Source: UBA4823 sp034436035 | Lineage (GTDB): Bacteria > Chloroflexota > Anaerolineae > Anaerolineales > UBA4823 | DNA length: 20,227 nucleotides | Direction: 5' to 3' | Assembly (NCBI GenBank): GCA_034436035.1 | Contig: DAOTVW010000029.1 | Coordinates: 1-20,227 of the forward strand | In this document: one piece after another, positions 1-8,227 of the stretch | How the letters are laid out: every line of letters starts with the position of its first letter | Position numbering within the stretch: the stretch's first letter is position 1 | Notes under the pieces: generated by a model | Database searches by the model: none | What the model was told of the DNA's origin: nothing | The model's input: only the letters and a program-made list of their open reading frames with translations | Program-made: the position numbers and the translations under genes

Positions 1-218
1 CGCACTCATTTCCTTCAGGGCATGCTGCTCGCTCTTTCCTTTTGGTAGTATTAGGGGTGGGGCTTGGACCAGCTTGGCTGGCTTGGCTGCTCGTTATTTG
101 GGCGCCATTGGTTTCCCTGGCACGGGTAGGGTTAGGTGTCCATTATTTGAGCGATGTTGTGGCGGGGATGATATTGGGTTTGGTTATTGGCGCTGTGTGC
201 CTTTCCTTATTTATTTAA
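1..218 (+). CDS. PAP2-family (type 2 phosphatidic acid) phosphatase, C-terminal part, cut by window start
   Basis: Read in the frame with codons starting at base 3, this gives about 71 residues up to a TAA at 216-218. They begin HSFPSGHAAR and contain SLARVGLGVHYLSD. These match PAP2 motif 2 (PSGH) and motif 3 (R-x5-H-x3-D), the histidine phosphatase core of this membrane family, which removes phosphate from lipid phosphates or undecaprenyl pyrophosphate. Hydrophobic stretches around the motifs fit the last transmembrane helices. Motif 1 and the start lie outside the window. The final residues (LFI, stop) differ from the second copy near 11000, and the similarity stops at base 206. This copy keeps the catalytic residues and is probably the functional gene. 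Substrate cannot be told. Confidence 0.85.
   Translation, partial: HSFPSGHAARSFLLVVLGVGLGPAWLAWLLVIWAPLVSLARVGLGVHYLSDVVAGMILGLVIGAVCLSLFI
3..206 (+). repeat. Direct repeat, left copy (PAP2 3' segment)
   Basis: These 204 bases align without gaps to 10796-10999, with 14 mismatches by hand count (about 93% identity). Eight differences are silent and six change the residue. Both copies are in the same orientation and bracket the ten-gene catabolic operon. Similarity ends sharply after the codon pair ctt-tcc. Confidence 0.9.
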
Positions 219-334
219 GATATTGGTTTGGTTTGCGGATTGAAACCTATACAATCTTTTTTGTGCTTAACTATATTTTACATTTGTGAGCCCCGTGCAA
301 TATGGAGAAAACTTATGTTAGTCAAACCTTTTAT

Positions 335-796
335 TTAGGTTTTTTCACTTCCAAGAAGACATTTGATAACGATCTTCCTGACCGGTGTTCGCGAATCCGT
401 TGCTAGGCCGGGCATATGTGCATCCTGGGGAAAAAAGATTACGAATGAACCTTCATAAAGCTCGATCATTTGTCCATTACCCGTCATTGATTGAAAATCT
501 CGCTCTGGATTGTACACACCTAATTCCATCTGCGAAATTGGCGCAATACCAATCCTTTCGACCCCTTCGACAATATAATGAATATCTAAATATTTCCGGT
601 GTGCTTCCCATATCCCTTCATTAGGCAATTTCGTAATATATTCCTGTACAACCGCATAACTATCCTCGCCATTTATTTCTATACACCCAACTGGCAATGA
701 CTCTCGTTTATTCATTGACAAGAAAGCAAAAGCCTTTTCAAATGAAGGATGGATAGGAAGATAGAATTTGGAATATTCAAGTTTGTCCAGGATCAT
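335..796 (-). CDS. YhcH/YjgK/YiaL (NanQ-like) family protein, probable sugar anomerase
   Basis: A 153-residue cytoplasmic protein of the usual length for the YhcH/YjgK/YiaL cupin family (DUF386). E. coli NanQ of this family speeds interconversion of sialic acid anomers. Family hallmarks are visible: EAHRKYLDIHYIVEG at about 64-78 (E64, H66, D71, H73), FFPQDAHMPG at about 121-130 (H127) and KIVIK at 141-145. The acidic and His residues are the expected metal ligands. The ATG has AAGGA upstream. It is the last gene of the operon, 12 bases after the aldo/keto reductase, and no clear terminator follows. Its presence supports a sialic-acid-like or other keto/aldose substrate that needs mutarotation. 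The substrate is not determined. Confidence 0.85.
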   Translation of the reverse strand: MILDKLEYSKFYLPIHPSFEKAFAFLSMNKRESLPVGCIEINGEDSYAVVQEYITKLPNEGIWEAHRKYLDIHYIVEGVERIGIAPISQMELGVYNPERDFQSMTGNGQMIELYEGSFVIFFPQDAHMPGLATDSRTPVRKIVIKCLLGSEKT

Positions 797-808
797 GGTT
801 TTCCTTAC

Positions 809-1720
809 CTAGCTTACACCAGCAATCAATGACTCCAATTGTGGCAGGTTTTTCACACCGACAATCAATGAAACTACAATTTTATTTTCTAGAAGGGATT
901 TTAAAGCATGTTCCATTAATGATCTTCCGAGATGGGAGGCCTCTGCCTCGTATTTCTCAAGTAGATTAAATAATTCATCTGATGGCGCCAAAATCCATTC
1001 GGGTTTTTCAATTAAGCGAGATCCAATTGGAGTCTCCTGATTACGTTTGTATTTTCCGGTAAGTAAACCACCCTGAAGAACCTGATATGGGATGACAGCG
1101 ATCCCTTGCTTTTCACAAAACGGAAGCAAATCCTGTTCAACATCACGCTTTAGAAGGCTATAAGGAGGTTGAACTGCTACAGGCCTTCTGAAATTATTTT
1201 TATCGCAAATATCCAGTATTTCTTTTATTTGATCGGCAGAATAATTTGAAACTGCCCACTCTTTAATCTTTCCGGCCTGGATCAAATCTACCATTGTTTG
1301 AATGGTCTCTTCTAAAGTGACATCAGGATCCGGTTTGTGCAGATAGTAAAGATCAACATAATCCGTCTTCAGACGATTTAAGGAGCGGTCAATCTCGCGT
1401 AGGATATGCTTTCGACTGAGACCCTGGTCATCAGCTTTTTGTCCAACTTTCATTCCCACTTTGGTGGCTAAAATGACTTTATTTCTTTTGCCAACTAATG
1501 CCTTCCCCAATATTTCCTCAGCCACTCCCCCTGCCGATCCAATATACCTTGAATAGCCCTCATATATGTTGGCGGTATCAATGAAGTTGATACCGCGTTC
1601 CAGCGCGGCATGCGTTAAGTGGATAGCATCCGTCTCCGTGACAGGGTTGCCAAAAGTCATTGTCCCAAGGCACAGGATGGAGACCTGGAAGTTAGTGTTC
1701 GGGATAAGACGCTGTTCCAT
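809..1720 (-). CDS. Aldo/keto reductase
   Basis: A 303-residue NAD(P)H-dependent oxidoreductase of the AKR superfamily (TIM barrel). The catalytic tetrad is visible: D48 and Y53 in FIDTANIYEG, K87 in ATKVGM, and H128 in YLHKPDP. The N-terminal LGTMTFG motif is also typical. Such enzymes reduce or oxidise carbonyls of sugars and aldehydes. Here it could reduce a keto or aldehyde intermediate produced by the neighbouring aminotransferase or aldolase. The gene starts 4 bases after the aminotransferase stop, with AAGGGTGAG upstream of the ATG, so translation is probably coupled. Substrate and direction are unknown. Confidence 0.9.
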   Translation of the reverse strand: MEQRLIPNTNFQVSILCLGTMTFGNPVTETDAIHLTHAALERGINFIDTANIYEGYSRYIGSAGGVAEEILGKALVGKRNKVILATKVGMKVGQKADDQGLSRKHILREIDRSLNRLKTDYVDLYYLHKPDPDVTLEETIQTMVDLIQAGKIKEWAVSNYSADQIKEILDICDKNNFRRPVAVQPPYSLLKRDVEQDLLPFCEKQGIAVIPYQVLQGGLLTGKYKRNQETPIGSRLIEKPEWILAPSDELFNLLEKYEAEASHLGRSLMEHALKSLLENKIVVSLIVGVKNLPQLESLIAGVS

Positions 1721-1724
1721 CTTC

Positions 1725-2963
1725 TCACCCTTTCAGTGCTGCAATGCCCGCTTTAATAGATGCAACCAAGTAGTCGAGTGTATCATCGGGCATGCCGATC
1801 CACCACGGTAAGCTGAAGGAATCATCCCACCACTTTTCCAATCGCGGGCAGTCTTGTTCACCTGCGCCTAGTTTCTGGAATAGCGGATAGCGATAAAGCG
1901 GATAATACTGGACGATTGCTCGGATGCCAGCTTCACCCGTCAGAAAATCGAGCAGGTCGTTTCGGTTCTTATTGAACTTGGATCCGTCGAAATGCATAAC
2001 GAACTGGTGGAACACATGCCGGTATCCTTTAGGAATTTTGACCAACTGGATCTCTGGAACGTCTACCAGCGCGTCGCGCAGTTTGGCTGCCTGAGCGATA
2101 AGGATGTCATTCTTTTCGTCAAGTGTCTTGAGAAGTTCGCTACCCAAAGCGCATTGTGCCTCGCCGATCGAGAAATTGTTTGGCCACATGTTTTCCATAT
2201 CGATGTCCACGTTAGACATAGCCGGGACCCAGTATCGCTCGCGGTCGCTGGGATAGCTGCGCACTCCGTTGTGGCGCAGACCGGGCACTAGCGCTGCATC
2301 TTCATCAGATTTGACAATCAACATTCCGCCTTCACCTAGAGTGGTGATATTTTTGGCGCCGTGGAAGCTGTAACAGCCATAGTCGCCGAAGGTGCCGACC
2401 TTTTGACCGTTGATTGCCGCTCCTGGCGCCTGGGCGCAGTCTTCGACAACTTTCAGTCCGTGTTTTTGAGCGATTGCCATCACTGCCTGCATGTCCACAG
2501 GCATGCCGAGCAGGTGGACGACCACTATGGCTTTCGTGCGTGGCGTAATCTTTCGTTCGATATCTTCGGGAGAGACTACCCAAGTTTCGGGGTCCATGTC
2601 TGCCCAGACAATCTTAGCGCCGGTCGAACCAAAGGGTATGGCTGTGGCGCAGAAAGTATAAGCCGGAATGATGACTTCATCGCCGGGCATAAGCCGGCAA
2701 AGAGTGGCTGCCAGGTGCAGCGCGTTGGTGCAGTTGTCTACAGCGAAGGCATGCTGAGCACCCGTGTATGCTTTAAAGTCAGATTCAAATTTACGAAGAT
2801 ACTCGCCTTGGGTCTGAGCCTCGGCGTTTCGCATTACATTTACTACGGCTTCAATCTCTGCCTCGCTGTAAGTTCGCATGCGGGCTGGGAAATTTACTTT
2901 ATACCCACTCACTGACCCGCGTCCAGAAGCGTCCCCCAAACCGGATTGATTTACCTTTACCAT
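1725..2963 (-). CDS. DegT/DnrJ/EryC1/StrS-family PLP-dependent aminotransferase
   Basis: A 412-residue fold-type I aminotransferase of the family acting on keto sugars (PseC, ArnB, StrS and others). Visible features from the chosen start: the GDEVIIPAYTF region at about 94-104, VEDCAQAPGA with the pyridine-binding D175, and SFHGAKNITTLGEGG with the Schiff-base lysine K204. I chose the ATG at 2961-2963 because GGAGG lies 5 bases upstream; an in-frame ATG at 2973-2975 overlaps that ribosome site and has no good site of its own. This family usually builds amino sugars, so its place in a catabolic operon is odd. It may remove an amino group from a 4-amino or 3-amino sugar. GC is higher (about 53%) than in the flanking genes. 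Confidence 0.9.
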   Translation of the reverse strand: MVKVNQSGLGDASGRGSVSGYKVNFPARMRTYSEAEIEAVVNVMRNAEAQTQGEYLRKFESDFKAYTGAQHAFAVDNCTNALHLAATLCRLMPGDEVIIPAYTFCATAIPFGSTGAKIVWADMDPETWVVSPEDIERKITPRTKAIVVVHLLGMPVDMQAVMAIAQKHGLKVVEDCAQAPGAAINGQKVGTFGDYGCYSFHGAKNITTLGEGGMLIVKSDEDAALVPGLRHNGVRSYPSDRERYWVPAMSNVDIDMENMWPNNFSIGEAQCALGSELLKTLDEKNDILIAQAAKLRDALVDVPEIQLVKIPKGYRHVFHQFVMHFDGSKFNKNRNDLLDFLTGEAGIRAIVQYYPLYRYPLFQKLGAGEQDCPRLEKWWDDSFSLPWWIGMPDDTLDYLVASIKAGIAALKG

Positions 2964-3031
2964 ATTAACCTCCATTCTTTCAATTTAAATAAAGAAATAT
3001 AGTATCCATATTGAAATACGAATTCATAAAA

Positions 3032-3964
3032 TTATTTTTGTAGATACTCCGAAGTAGCTGATTTACACATGAAATATGCCTCCTCTGCCAATCGACTTAG
3101 CCAATCAGGGCACTCTCCATCCTGTTCCAAAACAATATTTTCACAAACATTTCTGAGTTTTAATACTTGATTAATAAAATGAAAAAGGGTAGAAGTTTCA
3201 GCTCGACGTTCGAACATTTTCGCTACGATATCCATAAGTCGATCCACAACTCCTTGCAAAATTTCCGCCCGGATAAGGTCTCCTTGCTGTACGGCATTAT
3301 ATAAGCCTATAAATAAATCAGGGTCAATATGGATCATGCTGACCACAAACCCCGAGGCTTTTAATTGCAATGATTTAGATAACCAATGTTCTTTCCCCTG
3401 TAACAGATAAAAATCATCATGGTTTTTAAAATATTCTATTAGAATCTGAAAACGATTAAAATCATTGGTCGAATCCTTAAAACCAATGACATTCTTATGT
3501 TTCGCAAGTTCAAAAATCACATCCTGGTTAATCTTTACCCTGGTGAAATCTGGGATGTCGTAAAGAACCACTGGTAATGGACTATTCTCTGCGAAATCCC
3601 TGAAGATCCTAATAATTTCATTATGATTATATTTAAAATAGCCAGGCACAGTTGCCACCGCAGCCACGGCACCAGCGTCAGCCATCGCGCGAGCGGCTTC
3701 AATCATATCGGGTAGACCTAGCGCTGTGCAGCCAGCCATTAGCAAGACGTTGCTATTTTCGATGCAATCCGCGGCGGTACGGCAGAGGGTAATTCGGTCA
3801 TTGAGGCTGAACCAAGGGCCGCGACCGGTGCTGCCACCAATGAAGATGCCTTTGGCGCCGGCATTTACCATTTCATTGCAGACGGATTTGAATCCCTCAA
3901 CGTCGATGGTACCATCGCGCTTGCAGGGAGTGACAATGGGAACAACTGGACCTAATTCTTTCAT
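3032..3964 (-). CDS. DapA/NanA-superfamily aldolase (dihydrodipicolinate synthase family)
   Basis: A 310-residue class I aldolase barrel. The Schiff-base lysine is K163 in IGFKDST and the conserved tyrosine is Y135 in VVLYDIPDF. Members condense or cleave pyruvate with aldehydes (NanA, KDG aldolase, DapA). The substrate-binding loop reads GGSTGRGPW rather than the usual GS/TTGE, so the substrate probably differs from both DapA's and NanA's. I chose the ATG at 3962-3964 because AAAGGTG lies just upstream and the family start (LGPVVPIVTP) follows. A further ATG at 4045 would add 27 unmatched residues and overlap the preceding gene. The first third is GC-rich and the rest AT-rich, with a sharp change near 3640. 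With YhcH and the sialidase-like gene, a sialate-like substrate is plausible. Confidence 0.88.
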   Translation of the reverse strand: MKELGPVVPIVTPCKRDGTIDVEGFKSVCNEMVNAGAKGIFIGGSTGRGPWFSLNDRITLCRTAADCIENSNVLLMAGCTALGLPDMIEAARAMADAGAVAAVATVPGYFKYNHNEIIRIFRDFAENSPLPVVLYDIPDFTRVKINQDVIFELAKHKNVIGFKDSTNDFNRFQILIEYFKNHDDFYLLQGKEHWLSKSLQLKASGFVVSMIHIDPDLFIGLYNAVQQGDLIRAEILQGVVDRLMDIVAKMFERRAETSTLFHFINQVLKLRNVCENIVLEQDGECPDWLSRLAEEAYFMCKSATSEYLQK

Positions 3965-4004
3965 ATTCACCTTTCGGACAGTATAGTAGCCTTCCTTATA
4001 TAAA

Positions 4005-5027
4005 TTATCGTTTTGCCAATAAGTCTCCCGGTCGCAAGCAGGCAACCCGGATCATGGTTGGAGAGAGCATCCCCACTATCCATGGTTGATCTCTGCGCGG
4101 GTCGTTGGAATAATACGAGATAAAAATATAATCGTTCAGAAACGCCACTCCGGCATAAGATGTATCACCGGAACTGGGTAGATCTGCTAGGTGGGTTAAA
4201 TCAGAAGCACCGAGATGGAAAATGCTCGTGCGCTTGCGAGCTAGAATAGAGCCCTGACCATGCAACCACCCTTTTGTTTTGGGCTGGAAGCGGCCTATAG
4301 CGTAACATATTCCTGAGACAGAGAATAGGGTTGGGCCGTCCAATCGAGTGATCTGACTGAGAGTCTGTATCCACTTTGTGTAGGGTGGCTCGGCGACCGA
4401 GAGCAGTGTGCCAGCCCGCTCAGACCCGAACAAGCCTCCAGCTTCAAATCGGGTCACAAACTTCAGGCGACCGTCTGGCAAAAACTCAATAGCGCTCTCG
4501 TCTGCGCTTCCGCCATTATGTATTGTAGAGACTGTTTCCCAACTCCGCCCATCGATTGAACGCCATAGCTGTGCAGACCCCTTCTTGAGATGATGGGTGG
4601 GAGCATACCATGTTTTGCCATCGGGGCTTTTAGGCTTGCCAAGCAGCCAGCCATCCGCAGTGATATCCATCAAGGGAGACCAGAAAGTACCATCTGAACT
4701 GCTTGTGCTTACGGTCTTATAGGGCAACGGGTCGAAAGAACGATTGAGAAGGGCATAGACCATCAGCTGCTCTTTAATCACAGCAAGCTTCGGATCACGT
4801 ATGTCTTCCCCACCTCCGTCGAAGCGAGCTGCTTCCTTCCAAGTCTTGCCGTCGCTTGAACAAAGGAGGACAATTCTGCTCCGCTTGTTGGCAAAATGGC
4901 TTGGAGAAGAAACGTATGCTAACCATAGCATACCCCGCCAATTGACTAAGTCGGTGAAGGCGTTGTGGTTGCCGTCGTTTACGACCGTCCAGGAATCTAG
5001 CGGGAGAACTGAGGAAAATGTTTGCAT
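4005..5027 (-). CDS. Sialidase-like beta-propeller protein (Asp-box/BNR repeats)
   Basis: A 340-residue protein with no signal peptide or membrane segment, so probably cytoplasmic. Three Asp boxes (S-x-D-x-G-x-x-W type) are visible: SSDGKTW at 57-63, SSDGTFW at 110-116 and SIDGRSW at 157-163. The N-terminal HNAFTDLV and the later RDPKLAV resemble the bacterial exo-alpha-sialidase-like family with a six-bladed propeller. The full arginine triad and the Glu/Tyr pair of true sialidases cannot be confirmed by eye, so glycosidase activity is only likely. I chose the ATG at 5025-5027, which has AAGGA about 6 bases upstream and follows the transporter stop as TGAGATG. A start at 5060 would overlap the transporter gene by 32 bases. 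It may cleave a glycoside imported by the neighbouring symporter. Confidence 0.75.
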   Translation of the reverse strand: MQTFSSVLPLDSWTVVNDGNHNAFTDLVNWRGMLWLAYVSSPSHFANKRSRIVLLCSSDGKTWKEAARFDGGGEDIRDPKLAVIKEQLMVYALLNRSFDPLPYKTVSTSSSDGTFWSPLMDITADGWLLGKPKSPDGKTWYAPTHHLKKGSAQLWRSIDGRSWETVSTIHNGGSADESAIEFLPDGRLKFVTRFEAGGLFGSERAGTLLSVAEPPYTKWIQTLSQITRLDGPTLFSVSGICYAIGRFQPKTKGWLHGQGSILARKRTSIFHLGASDLTHLADLPSSGDTSYAGVAFLNDYIFISYYSNDPRRDQPWIVGMLSPTMIRVACLRPGDLLAKR

Positions 5028-5028
5028 C

Positions 5029-6393
5029 TCAATCCTTTTTCCTTGCTCGGCGTTCTTCAAGTTCGGTGCGCAGCTCGGTGTGTTTTTCGCGGGTGAGTGG
5101 ATAGAACAGAGCGAGGAGGATACCTGCTAGCAGGCAAGCTGCAGGGATTGGCCCGATCAGCATTTGCAATCCAAAAATAGCACTATGTGGCTGGGTCTCA
5201 GCATTAGCCACATAACCAGTCCATTCCAACATCAGCATTGCCAATGGAATAGAGATCGAGACTGCCACTTTGCGGAATGTGGTCACCAGGCTGTAGAACA
5301 TGCCCTCGTGCCTTTGACCGGTTTGGTACTCGTCCCATTCGACCGTGTCGGGTATCATTGACCAGGTCAGTAATTGAATGGCTCCGACGCCTAAGCCAGC
5401 AAGGGCGGATAGCACAGCAAAGACTGGCAGTCCCCAGCTAGGATTCATGAAGCCTAGGCAGAGCATCACTACAGCCAGATAAGCCATTGCCGCAATATAT
5501 GCACGACGCTTGTCCCAGCGGCTTGAAGCCCACTCCCAAAATGGCAGGGAGACTAATGCACCGATGAAGAGCACACCAAAGATCAAGTCGCCACTGCCAG
5601 CCAGGTTTAGGCGGTATTTAAGATAATATAGCAGGACAGTTTGTAAAACATCGAACGCTGTCCAGGTTAGCAGGAAGATGCTGATAGCGTACAAAAAAGG
5701 TTTGTTCCTGATTGCTGCCTTAAGCGAGTCGATTAGCTTTGGCTGTTCCTGCTCCTGGAACTCAACTCGCTCGCGTGTTCCAAAAAAGACGAGCAGCATC
5801 GGTAAGATACTAACGATTGCAACGCCGGCACCTACGCTCATCACTCGTGATGCGGCATCAGGATCCATCGTACCTATAATAGCTAGCGGAACCACATAGC
5901 CGATTAAAGCTCCCAGTATAGAAAAGACCATCCGATAGCTAGTCAGTGCGGTGCGCTCATCATAATCGGAGGTCAGCTCGGGGGTCATGGCAAAGTAAGG
6001 CATGTACATAACTGTGGCAGCTGTGTCATAGAGCACGAAGGCAACCGCATAGTAAATTGCCAAGGCAACCTGTGAATTGAAAGGTGGCTTCCACCACATC
6101 AACATGTAAACCAATGCAAATGGGATCATGCCAAATAGAATGAATGGCCTCCGCCTGCCCCAGCGAGAGCGTGTTCTGTCGGACAGGTAGCCAATAATGG
6201 GATCATTCAGATAATCTGAAGTGCGTCCAACGAACAATGCCACGGCAGCCATAGCCGGACGCAGCCCAACCACGTCGGTCAAGAAGATGGCAAATAGCAG
6301 TCCAACCACCGTATCCGCCAGATTGATCCCGAAGTCCCCAACTCCGTACATCAGTTTAGACCGGCGTGATAGTTTTTCTATGTTAATAGTCAT
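5029..6393 (-). CDS. GPH-family (MelB-like) sugar symporter, MFS superfamily
   Basis: A 454-residue polytopic membrane protein with about 12 hydrophobic segments. It has the glycoside-pentoside-hexuronide family signature near the N-terminus: YGVGDFG at 16-22, then NDPIIGYLSDRTRSRWGRRRPF at about 63-84. Members import glycosides, disaccharides or uronides with Na+ or H+. The ATG has AAGGAT upstream and lies 12 bases after the ABC permease stop. The stop is immediately followed by the start of the sialidase-like gene, which suggests coupled production of importer and intracellular hydrolase. The C-terminus is charged and cytoplasmic. It is unusual to find both an ABC importer and a secondary importer in one operon; they may carry different forms of one substrate. 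Specificity is unknown. Confidence 0.9.
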   Translation of the reverse strand: MTINIEKLSRRSKLMYGVGDFGINLADTVVGLLFAIFLTDVVGLRPAMAAVALFVGRTSDYLNDPIIGYLSDRTRSRWGRRRPFILFGMIPFALVYMLMWWKPPFNSQVALAIYYAVAFVLYDTAATVMYMPYFAMTPELTSDYDERTALTSYRMVFSILGALIGYVVPLAIIGTMDPDAASRVMSVGAGVAIVSILPMLLVFFGTRERVEFQEQEQPKLIDSLKAAIRNKPFLYAISIFLLTWTAFDVLQTVLLYYLKYRLNLAGSGDLIFGVLFIGALVSLPFWEWASSRWDKRRAYIAAMAYLAVVMLCLGFMNPSWGLPVFAVLSALAGLGVGAIQLLTWSMIPDTVEWDEYQTGQRHEGMFYSLVTTFRKVAVSISIPLAMLMLEWTGYVANAETQPHSAIFGLQMLIGPIPAACLLAGILLALFYPLTREKHTELRTELEERRARKKD

Positions 6394-6405
6394 AATATTT
6401 TATCC

Positions 6406-7308
6406 TTATCCTTTCACTGCGCCGAAGGTGATGCCTTTGATAAAATATTGCTGGAAGGCGATGAAGAAAGCAATCATGAATAATGCCCCAAAACTCCCCC
6501 CAGCCATGTTCAAGCCGATGTCTGTGATCATCTTGCCCGCTGACGGGGTTCGGGAAATAATCGATACACCTACAGGTATGGTGTACTGGAATTTGTTCTG
6601 GGCTATGACCAGCTGCCACATGAAATAATTCCAGGCTTGATTAAAAGTGAAGATCGCGAGAGCAGCCAGGGCTGGTTTTAATAGTGGCAGCATGATGCGG
6701 GTGAAGACACCCCATTCAGAAGCCCCGTCAATGCGAGCTGCATCGATTAACTCATCCGGAATGCTGCTGCAAAATTGTTTTATGAGGAAAATACCGAACG
6801 GCGAGGAAATAAGCGGCATTGCCATAGCAAAGTAGGTGCCTAGGGTGGAGGACGTAAGATGCCAAGCCCTTACTAACAGGAATAGAGGAATTAGGATGAC
6901 TTGATTAGGGAGGAACATCGTCGAGAGCAGTATTACGAAAAGAATATTTGAGCCTGGAAATTTCTTCTTACCGAAGCCATAGCCAGTCAGCGAGCTGACA
7001 ATCAAGACCAACACGACGGTCAGAAGGGAGACAGTCACGCTATTGAACACCCAACGCCAGATTGGCCAAGGACCATTGAAGAGCTGAACCCAATTCTCGA
7101 ATGTAGGGTGGGTGGGGAAGAATTCCGGCGGCACAGACATGGTTACTTGCTGGAGCTTGAACGAGCCGGTGAACATCCAATAGAGCGGCAGCAGAAAGGT
7201 AAACGCCAGGATAATCAGTAAAAAATAACTCAACAGACGCGTTGTCTTTTCAATTGCCAGACTCAGAGCTTCTTGCCTGGTAATAACAGTGGAGGTTTGC
7301 ACACTCAT
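6406..7308 (-). CDS. Sugar ABC transporter permease, MalG-like
   Basis: A 300-residue inner-membrane protein with about six transmembrane segments. It carries the EAA loop that contacts the ATPase (DELIDAARIDGASEW then LPLLKPALAA, about 185-217). The N-terminal tail (about 25 residues) and the first periplasmic loop around 55-80 (PPEFFPTHPTFENW) are typical of the MalG/UgpE/MsmG group. The start overlaps the stop of the preceding permease by 4 bases (ATGA), a usual translational coupling. It should pair with the other permease and the upstream binding lipoprotein to import a sugar. No ATPase gene lies in the operon, so a shared MsmX/UgpC-type ATPase elsewhere probably powers it. Confidence 0.95.
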   Translation of the reverse strand: MSVQTSTVITRQEALSLAIEKTTRLLSYFLLIILAFTFLLPLYWMFTGSFKLQQVTMSVPPEFFPTHPTFENWVQLFNGPWPIWRWVFNSVTVSLLTVVLVLIVSSLTGYGFGKKKFPGSNILFVILLSTMFLPNQVILIPLFLLVRAWHLTSSTLGTYFAMAMPLISSPFGIFLIKQFCSSIPDELIDAARIDGASEWGVFTRIMLPLLKPALAALAIFTFNQAWNYFMWQLVIAQNKFQYTIPVGVSIISRTPSAGKMITDIGLNMAGGSFGALFMIAFFIAFQQYFIKGITFGAVKG

Positions 7309-8219
7309 ATATCAGAATTCCTCCAGAATCGCAGTTGAATGAACGTAACAACCATGATGATGAACATCAAAATAACGCCAATCGCGGAAGCTTTCCCATA
7401 ATTGGAATTAATAAAGGCGGTTTGGAATATCAGGAAGACCAGTGAGGTACTGGTGTTATATGGACCGCCACCGGTTAGCATATAGATCACTTCCCAGAGT
7501 TGGAAAACCTGAATGGTTTGGGTGGCTAAGACAAAGAGCAGGACTGGCCGCAGTAGTGGAAGGCGGATGGACAAGACTTTTTGCAGAGCATTAGCCCCAT
7601 CCACCGTGGCAGCATCTAGAATGTCCTGAGAAATACCTGCCAGCCCGGCTTGGAATAGGATGACCGGCTGACCAATGGTAAAGGTCAATACCACTGCACA
7701 AACAGCAAGGAAACTGTACGGTGCGGTCGCCAGCCACATGACCGGCTTCATGCCGGCTTGCCCGAGCAGGTAGTTGAGAAGTCCGTACGTGGGATTAAAG
7801 ATCCAGAGATAAACCACCGATAAAACAACGCCGCCCGCAACTCCAGGAATGTAGAATGCCCCGCGAAAAAAAGCTTGGGTTTTACCCCCTAGCGGGTCGA
7901 TCAGGAATGCCACGATGAGGGAAATAATAACCGTTGTTGGAACGATGACAAAGACGTATCCAATGGTATTGATCAAAGCCCGTTTGAAAACGGAATCTTT
8001 TAACAAAAGGGTATATTGCTGAAAGCCGACAAACTGGCGTGCATTGATATCGAAGGATGCTTTGTAGAATGACAGGCTGATGGCGAAAAGGATCGGCGCT
8101 AGCATAAAGATAATGAAAGCGAGATAACCTGGAGCGATGAAAAGATACCCTGTCCAGCCCTTGCGGAATTCGCTAGCTAGCGATCTGATTTTATTCATGT
8201 CAGTGCCACTTTTGTCCAT
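7305..8219 (-). CDS. Sugar ABC transporter permease, MalF/UgpA-like
   Basis: A 304-residue membrane protein with six likely transmembrane helices. The EAA loop is at about 199-226 (DILDAATVDGANALQK then LPLLRP). The start GWTGYLFIAPGYLAF is typical of short MalF-type permeases. The chosen ATG at 8217-8219 has only a close, weak AGGA. A second in-frame ATG at 8196-8198 is possible and would shorten the protein by 7 residues. A strong hairpin (8228-8266) lies between this gene and the upstream binding-protein gene and may lower expression of the permeases relative to the lipoprotein. Confidence 0.95.
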   Translation of the reverse strand: MDKSGTDMNKIRSLASEFRKGWTGYLFIAPGYLAFIIFMLAPILFAISLSFYKASFDINARQFVGFQQYTLLLKDSVFKRALINTIGYVFVIVPTTVIISLIVAFLIDPLGGKTQAFFRGAFYIPGVAGGVVLSVVYLWIFNPTYGLLNYLLGQAGMKPVMWLATAPYSFLAVCAVVLTFTIGQPVILFQAGLAGISQDILDAATVDGANALQKVLSIRLPLLRPVLLFVLATQTIQVFQLWEVIYMLTGGGPYNTSTSLVFLIFQTAFINSNYGKASAIGVILMFIIMVVTFIQLRFWRNSDI

Positions 8220-8227
8220 ATTCCTGT

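Noticed and set aside
385..624. Plus-strand open frames across the operon (for example 385-624, 2361-2915, 8416-8859)
   Set aside because: They lie opposite well-supported genes and show no family resemblance or ribosome sites.
2964..2975. Earlier ATG at 2973-2975 for the aminotransferase
   Set aside because: It would place the strong GGAGG inside the gene. The ATG at 2961-2963 has that site at the right distance.
3965..4045. Longer N-terminus for the aldolase gene
   Set aside because: The extra 27 residues do not resemble the family and would overlap the sialidase-like gene. A good ribosome site precedes the ATG at 3964.
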